From Ignavibacteriaceae bacterium (GTDB lineage Bacteria; Bacteroidota; Ignavibacteria; Ignavibacteriales; Ignavibacteriaceae), in assembly GCA_026193755.1 (NCBI GenBank), contig JAPHUI010000069.1, forward strand, positions 1 to 10,747: 10,747 bases of DNA. The letters run 5' to 3'. Made by a program: the position numbers and the translations under genes. The notes below the pieces were generated by a model. The model was not told the origin of the DNA. It saw only the letters and a program-made list of their open reading frames with translations, and searched no databases. Position 1 is the stretch's first letter, and each line of letters starts with the position of its first letter. Shown one piece after another: positions 7,021 to 10,747 of this stretch.

Positions 7021-7025
7021 CATTG

Positions 7026-8003
7026 ATGCTAAACAAAAAAAATTTTTCTGATAAAACAGGGAATGCTCTGGTTGAAGCACCTGGTATGGCAGCAGACGGA
7101 CTTGAGGAAGAACTTGATAGTTATTCAAGATCGGCTGTAACCAGGATAAGATTCAACGTTGTTATAAAACCTGCAATAATTTCTTTAATTGCTCTCATCG
7201 TTTCATTTTTTCTGGATGTTTCTACAGTCCCGATTCTCGGTGATATAACTTTTGATCTCGCAAGAACATTATTTCCAGGATGGCAACCGCCAATTGACAC
7301 TTTTGAACCATACAGCTTTTGGTGGTTACCTGTTGCAACTTACGCGCTCTTTGTTTTCATTGCTTATCTTGCTTATAACAAGTTAAAAGTCGAAATTATA
7401 CGAACACCGGCTTCAGAAACTATTGACAGAATAATTGAAGCCTCGATGAGTGTAATCGACTCGATTGCAACTGCCCTACCTCTAATTGGTGCAGCAATCC
7501 TTCTTGTAAGTATAAAACTGGGTGAAGAAGTTTTTCTTGGAATATCGGTTCCTTTTGAAATTAAGGCTCTGATAGTTCTGGCTATTGGAAAATTATTTGA
7601 ACCTGTCCTGGATCAACTCGGTGTTGATTTTCAGAATGTTGTTAATCACGTAAAAGATATTCGTGATAAATATTTCTCCCGAATCCAGATTGAAAGTTCA
7701 AAAAGTCTGATGAAACAATTCAATCAAACAGGTCTTGGTGGTGGTAGCGCAGTTTCAATACAGGATCTTGAGAAGTATAAATCACTTGTTGATGAATCAA
7801 CAAAGTTAAGTGAAATTGTGCGTAAAAATTTCATAGCTGTGAGCGATATGATGGAGAAAATGAATTCAATACAGCAAATAAGCTCAGATAAGATTCAACA
7901 GCTAAACGTTCTTGCTAACTCAATCACTCAGGCATCATCTTCACTTACAGATGAACGTACTCTGGTCGGGTTAAAACATCTTGAAGCAATTGTGAAAAAG
8001 TAA
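7026..8003 (+). CDS. Four-pass inner-membrane protein with coiled-coil tail (GldL- or ExbB-like, tentative)
   Basis: This 325-residue protein has no certain family. An acidic N-terminus (GLEEELDSYSR) ends in arginines at 35, 40 and 42. Hydrophobic helices follow at about 45-64, 98-117, 144-163 and 178-196, and residues 245-325 look like a helical coiled coil (KYKSLVDESTKLSEIV, MMEKMNSIQQ). The positive-inside rule puts both ends in the cytoplasm. Helix 3, IDSIATALPLIGAAILLVSI, recalls the APLLGLLGTVIG helix of MotA/TolQ/ExbB proton channels. The helical cytoplasmic tail recalls GldL of the type IX motor, although GldL has only two helices. Acidic residues near or in the membrane (Asp145, Glu178, Glu192) could carry ions. 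It leads an operon with a GldM-like protein nine bases downstream. The coding call is firm, while the motor role is inference. Confidence 0.9.
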   Translation: MLNKKNFSDKTGNALVEAPGMAADGLEEELDSYSRSAVTRIRFNVVIKPAIISLIALIVSFFLDVSTVPILGDITFDLARTLFPGWQPPIDTFEPYSFWWLPVATYALFVFIAYLAYNKLKVEIIRTPASETIDRIIEASMSVIDSIATALPLIGAAILLVSIKLGEEVFLGISVPFEIKALIVLAIGKLFEPVLDQLGVDFQNVVNHVKDIRDKYFSRIQIESSKSLMKQFNQTGLGGGSAVSIQDLEKYKSLVDESTKLSEIVRKNFIAVSDMMEKMNSIQQISSDKIQQLNVLANSITQASSSLTDERTLVGLKHLEAIVKK

Positions 8004-8012
8004 AGGCAAAAG

Positions 8013-8957
8013 ATGACTAAAAAAGAACATGACAGTAAATTTGTTATTTACCAGGTACTATACATTTTTGTAATTACAGTGCTTGCGCTCAAAGGGGCTA
8101 ATCTGGATTTGCGAAGAGTTGCTCTTGAAGAAGAAACCGTTCAAGTAAGTGTCCGTGATTCACTAATGGCAGTTTTAGACTCATTATATTCTTTGGGAAT
8201 AGATTTTTCTATCAAGATTGATCCGAACGTGGTAGTTGAAAATGAAGAAATGAAAAAGCAGCTTGCAGAAATGAACAGAAAACTTGAAGCTGTTAAAGAT
8301 TATGTTCCTCCACCAAAAGAAAAGCCAAAGGAGGAAATAAAGGAGGAACAATCTAAACTACAACTTCCAATTTCATTAAAACAGACATTCATTCAGAACA
8401 CATGGAACATGGCTAAAAACAGTGGTAACGTTCCTACTACTCTATATGATCCGCGAGATCGTTCAAAACCGATTGTTGTAATCCCTCCGGGTAAGGAAGT
8501 TAAGTTTGATTTAACAGATCAAACCGAAGTAATAGTTGCTTTCGGAACACAGGAAGAGCGTGTAAAAGTTATTCCAAATAAACCTCCTGAAATTAAAATC
8601 GAAAGAGTTACAACAAAGATGAATGCTCAGGATATTTATGTTCGGGAGTTGCAGCGAATTACTGCATTTACAGTAACAATTATAGATGTCAGACCGGAAC
8701 AGCTTAAAGTAAGCTATTCCGGACCTATCTCAGTGTCGGGCCCACAAAAAGATGCTAAAGGAAATATGGTTTATAACGTATCCCTTAGGATTGCAGCCAA
8801 CGAAAATCAATATGATGATTGGGTTGATAAAAACGAAGGCTTAAGAGAAGCCGACGGCAGATACAAAGCAAATTTCTTCTTTATTGTGGTTGATGAGAAA
8901 ACAAAGGACAGGGTGCAAGTTGGAGACTCATTTTTCTTTACAGATTTTGCTAAATAA
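8013..8957 (+). CDS. Single-pass periplasmic protein, GldM-like (tentative)
   Basis: This is a 314-residue protein. A short charged N-terminus is followed by one membrane helix, residues about 9-28 (VLYIFVITVLALKGANLDL). From memory it resembles the GldM/PorM helix, with a Tyr, then an LAL near the end. After it come a helical stretch, a predicted coiled coil (VENEEMKKQLAEMNRKLEAV, 75-94), a Pro/Lys/Glu linker (VPPPKEKPKEEIKEE, 98-112), and then beta-rich, possibly Ig-like periplasmic domains (about 115-190 and 191-314). No cysteine suggests a lipoprotein. Topology is N-in, C-out. Gene order after a multi-pass protein and before an outer-membrane protein suits a periplasm-spanning coupling component. 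The overall similarity to GldM is weak (GldM is about 500 residues), so the name is provisional. Its SD (AAAGG) overlaps the upstream stop region. Confidence 0.9.
   Translation: MTKKEHDSKFVIYQVLYIFVITVLALKGANLDLRRVALEEETVQVSVRDSLMAVLDSLYSLGIDFSIKIDPNVVVENEEMKKQLAEMNRKLEAVKDYVPPPKEKPKEEIKEEQSKLQLPISLKQTFIQNTWNMAKNSGNVPTTLYDPRDRSKPIVVIPPGKEVKFDLTDQTEVIVAFGTQEERVKVIPNKPPEIKIERVTTKMNAQDIYVRELQRITAFTVTIIDVRPEQLKVSYSGPISVSGPQKDAKGNMVYNVSLRIAANENQYDDWVDKNEGLREADGRYKANFFFIVVDEKTKDRVQVGDSFFFTDFAK
8327..8350 (+). repeat. Two-copy 12-nt tandem repeat inside the GldM-like gene
   Basis: AAAGGAGGAAAT (8327-8338) is followed directly by AAAGGAGGAACA (8339-8350), ten of twelve bases being identical. It encodes KEEI-KEEQ in the charged linker and arose probably by local duplication. 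Each unit is also a perfect Shine-Dalgarno-like core, but no start codon follows at the proper distance. Confidence 0.8.
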
Positions 8958-8974
8958 AAACCAGGTATAATAAA

Positions 8975-10144
8975 ATGAAAGTCAGGCACCTTTTAATATT
9001 TTTTGCGTTTTTTCTAATTGTATCACCAGCTATAACTAATCTTTTTGCACAGGATGATGAGGAACCTATCCTTTATTTTCAAATGGAACCATTGGATGAT
9101 AGCTTGTTTATTCACATTCAGCAAGCATTATTTATTGATCCCCCGGATCCTAAAGCTGAAATTATAGCAGACCTAAGAGACCCTAATAACCAGACGATTT
9201 CTATAAAGGGTGCACTTTACCCTTTCCTCGCGTTATCGCCGGAACTAAGAGCTCTTGTTCAAACCTATCCCTTCAAAATAAACCTCGAAGAAGAGATTAA
9301 TTACAGAAGTGTTTTTACAAGAGTTATTGAGAAGATTAAAATAAATAAGATATTGGACCCCCCTACCAAGCAACAAATATCTTCATCAACCTGGTACGTG
9401 AATCCTTTCTTTCAATTGTTCGGTGGAGAAAGGCTCGGGGTACCAATTAAAAAAGATATTGGACTTTCTTTCGGAGTACTGACAAAATATGAAGGGCCAT
9501 TAAATACCAACTTTCTTGAAGCTAACTTTCATATCCTGGGAGTTTATGGAGGTGCATTCACAAATATTGATGCAATTATAACTTCTCTGAATGATAACAA
9601 TCATAACAATCTAATTTTTTCCAACGGCTATCAGATTGGTTACGTATTTCCACTTGGTAACTTTTTCGAAATTAATTATCTGAGCACAATATCGGATTTT
9701 TCTGAATATCAAAGAGGACAATACCTTGACTCAACACATGCTACTGTAGTTTATAATCCTAATGGGACAGTAAAATACCAGGCTTGGCTTGTTGAGGGAT
9801 CATTTTTAAACTGGGAATTTAGATACCCTGTGAAGTTACTTGGTGCAACAAAGGGAAGGGTTTATGTAGGACAATATTTAAGCGAATGGCATTTTGGTTT
9901 TGATTTCAGAGAAATGTCACTTGCAGGAAGTACATTTGATTTTCAATTCGACGCAATGACTCACAGCGAGCACAGACAACCTCAATATGTAATGACATTA
10001 TTAGTCCAGAAAATTGCAGAAAGCTGGGCATTTAGTGCTTTCTCAATTGGTCCATCTTTGATCATGTCCCGATTAACCGATGGAAGCTTTGGTGTTTACA
10101 AGATTTTTGTAAATATGAGATTCAAAGTCGGATCATCACTATAA
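8975..10144 (+). CDS. Outer-membrane beta-barrel candidate with N-terminal periplasmic domain
   Basis: This 389-residue protein has a signal peptide with a basic start (MKVRH), a hydrophobic core and likely cleavage after Ala25 (LFA|QDD). Residues 26-135 form a mixed helix/strand segment with DPPDPK and DLRDPNNQ, perhaps a periplasmic domain. From about residue 138 (STWYVNPFFQLFGGERLGVP) the protein is a series of short amphipathic, aromatic-rich strands to the end (FGVYKIFVNMRFKVGSSL), as in an outer-membrane barrel. No family is recognised, and it does not show the PorP/SprF or PorV signatures. It starts 17 bases after the GldM-like gene and is the last gene before a strong terminator, so it is probably a partner of the two inner-membrane proteins. 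Confidence 0.85.
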   Translation: MKVRHLLIFFAFFLIVSPAITNLFAQDDEEPILYFQMEPLDDSLFIHIQQALFIDPPDPKAEIIADLRDPNNQTISIKGALYPFLALSPELRALVQTYPFKINLEEEINYRSVFTRVIEKIKINKILDPPTKQQISSSTWYVNPFFQLFGGERLGVPIKKDIGLSFGVLTKYEGPLNTNFLEANFHILGVYGGAFTNIDAIITSLNDNNHNNLIFSNGYQIGYVFPLGNFFEINYLSTISDFSEYQRGQYLDSTHATVVYNPNGTVKYQAWLVEGSFLNWEFRYPVKLLGATKGRVYVGQYLSEWHFGFDFREMSLAGSTFDFQFDAMTHSEHRQPQYVMTLLVQKIAESWAFSAFSIGPSLIMSRLTDGSFGVYKIFVNMRFKVGSSL

Positions 10145-10170
10145 TTAACAATTTTTTCAAGTTTAATTCT

Positions 10171-10198
10171 CCCCGGCAATTTCAGTCCGGGGTTTTTT
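10171..10198 (+). terminator. Intrinsic terminator of the membrane-complex operon
   Basis: CCCCGG (10171-10176) pairs with CCGGGG (10187-10192) around a 10-base loop and is followed by six T residues and a further T-rich run. It is the only GC-rich hairpin with a U-tract in the window, 27 bases after the stop of the barrel gene. Confidence 0.92.
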
Positions 10199-10249
10199 AT
10201 TTTAAATTCTTAATTAAAGAATCTTCAACTACTTCCCTATTTTAGAATA

Positions 10250-10747
10250 ATGAAAAACGAAATTATTCTCTGGATCAGCAGTATTATAATTGTATTTTTA
10301 ATCGGTTATGTTAAAAATGTGACTGATAGTTATTACCCTGTTACAGGTACTTTTGGGATTGAAGGAAAAAAAGTTTCTTATAAGCTCGATAAAGTATGCT
10401 TCGATAAAACATCTTATAAAAATATTATACTAAGTGATTTAGAGGGAATAAAAGGAAAACTGATCTGGAAAACAGATTCCCGGCAACAAGAAAAAGAATA
10501 TCAAAAAATTGAAAAAGGACTGGAGTGTGATATCTCTCGTTTAAAACCTGGGCGAAAAATTGAATATAAAGTCGTACTCATTTATGGTGAAAGATCTTCT
10601 AAAATCCCAAAGGACGGTTTTATAACTTTAACATTTTGGGGAAATATTCCATCCGGAGCTAAGGTGCTAACCTTTATTTTTCTATATGGCGGTTTACTTC
10701 TTTCAATACGCTGTCTGCTTGAGCTTTTTAATAAAAATAAAAACTTA
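10250..10747 (+). CDS. Membrane protein of unknown function, 3'-truncated
   Basis: An open frame of 166 codons starts at ATG 10250 and continues past the window end, so the C-terminus is missing. It has a hydrophobic N-terminal helix (about 5-21, IILWISSIIIVFLIGY), then a beta-rich domain of about 115 residues with YYPVTGTFGIEGKKVSYKLD and a pair of cysteines (Cys50 and Cys93). A second helix at about 139-157 (VLTFIFLYGGLLLSI) follows. The middle domain would be extracytoplasmic if the N-terminus is inside. I recall similar uncharacterised membrane proteins from this phylum but no function. It lies 105 bases beyond the operon terminator and so probably has its own promoter. No clear SD is seen. 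Confidence 0.82.
   Translation, partial: MKNEIILWISSIIIVFLIGYVKNVTDSYYPVTGTFGIEGKKVSYKLDKVCFDKTSYKNIILSDLEGIKGKLIWKTDSRQQEKEYQKIEKGLECDISRLKPGRKIEYKVVLIYGERSSKIPKDGFITLTFWGNIPSGAKVLTFIFLYGGLLLSIRCLLELFNKNKNL

Larger units (their letters stand above)
6375..7025. other. Long AT-rich intergenic region between divergent genes
   Basis: About 650 bases separate the - strand small membrane gene from the + strand trio. All six frames are broken by frequent stops. The longest plausible frames are two overlapping short ones on the + strand, ATG 6476 to stop 6574 (32 codons) and ATG 6531 to stop 6635 (34 codons), neither with a convincing SD. The ends hold promoter-like sequences for the flanking genes. 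I see no tRNA, no stable GC-rich hairpin, no repeat array and no IS remnant. It could contain a regulatory RNA or a decayed gene, but I cannot support either. Confidence 0.6.

Noticed and set aside
7023..7025. TTG as start of the four-pass membrane protein
   Set aside because: It is only two bases from the GAGGA ribosome site, while the adjacent ATG at 7026 has a proper five-base spacing.
8966..8971. TATAAT as an internal promoter before the barrel gene
   Set aside because: It falls in the 17-base gap directly before the ATG, leaving no room for a leader, so it is a chance match.
8807..8989. Reverse-strand 60-codon frame
   Set aside because: It is antisense to the end of the GldM-like gene, with no SD and no recognisable features.

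Overview
The window is AT-rich DNA from a bacterium, most likely of the Bacteroidota/Ignavibacteria (Chlorobi) group. The lineage call is an inference. It rests on a PorV/PorQ-type outer-membrane protein, secreted proteins whose signal peptides end in A|Q, the lysine/isoleucine-rich protein composition, and a C-terminal gene cluster that resembles the GldL/GldM part of type IX secretion and gliding machinery. No rRNA, tRNA, CRISPR array, insertion sequence or phage gene was found.

Layout. Positions 1-3864 hold mostly housekeeping and transport genes on the + strand: the 3' part of an AEC-family permease, a DUF4287 protein whose stop overlaps the start of an MTH1187-type thiamine-binding protein, the Na+/H+ antiporter NhaA, a degenerate palindromic repeat, and 2,3-bisphosphoglycerate-dependent phosphoglycerate mutase (gpmA). 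A small SAM-dependent methyltransferase with a TTG start follows (3887-4447), then a PorV/PorQ-family outer-membrane protein (4603-5643). On the - strand, converging on the PorV-like gene with a 2-nt gap, lie a receiver-only response regulator (5646-6044) and an upstream small single-pass membrane protein (6126-6374). A 650-nt intergenic stretch (6375-7025) has no convincing gene and probably carries the divergent promoters.

The most interesting part is the tight + strand operon at 7026-10144, closed by a strong intrinsic terminator. It encodes a four-pass inner-membrane protein with a cytoplasmic coiled-coil tail, a single-pass protein with a GldM-like membrane helix, a Pro/Lys/Glu-rich linker and beta-rich periplasmic domains, and a signal-peptide-bearing outer-membrane beta-barrel candidate. 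The arrangement suggests a trans-envelope complex, possibly an ion-driven motor analogous to GldL-GldM or ExbB-ExbD/TonB feeding an outer-membrane partner. That function is inferred from topology and short motif similarity only. After the terminator, a membrane protein of unknown function starts at 10250 and runs off the window.
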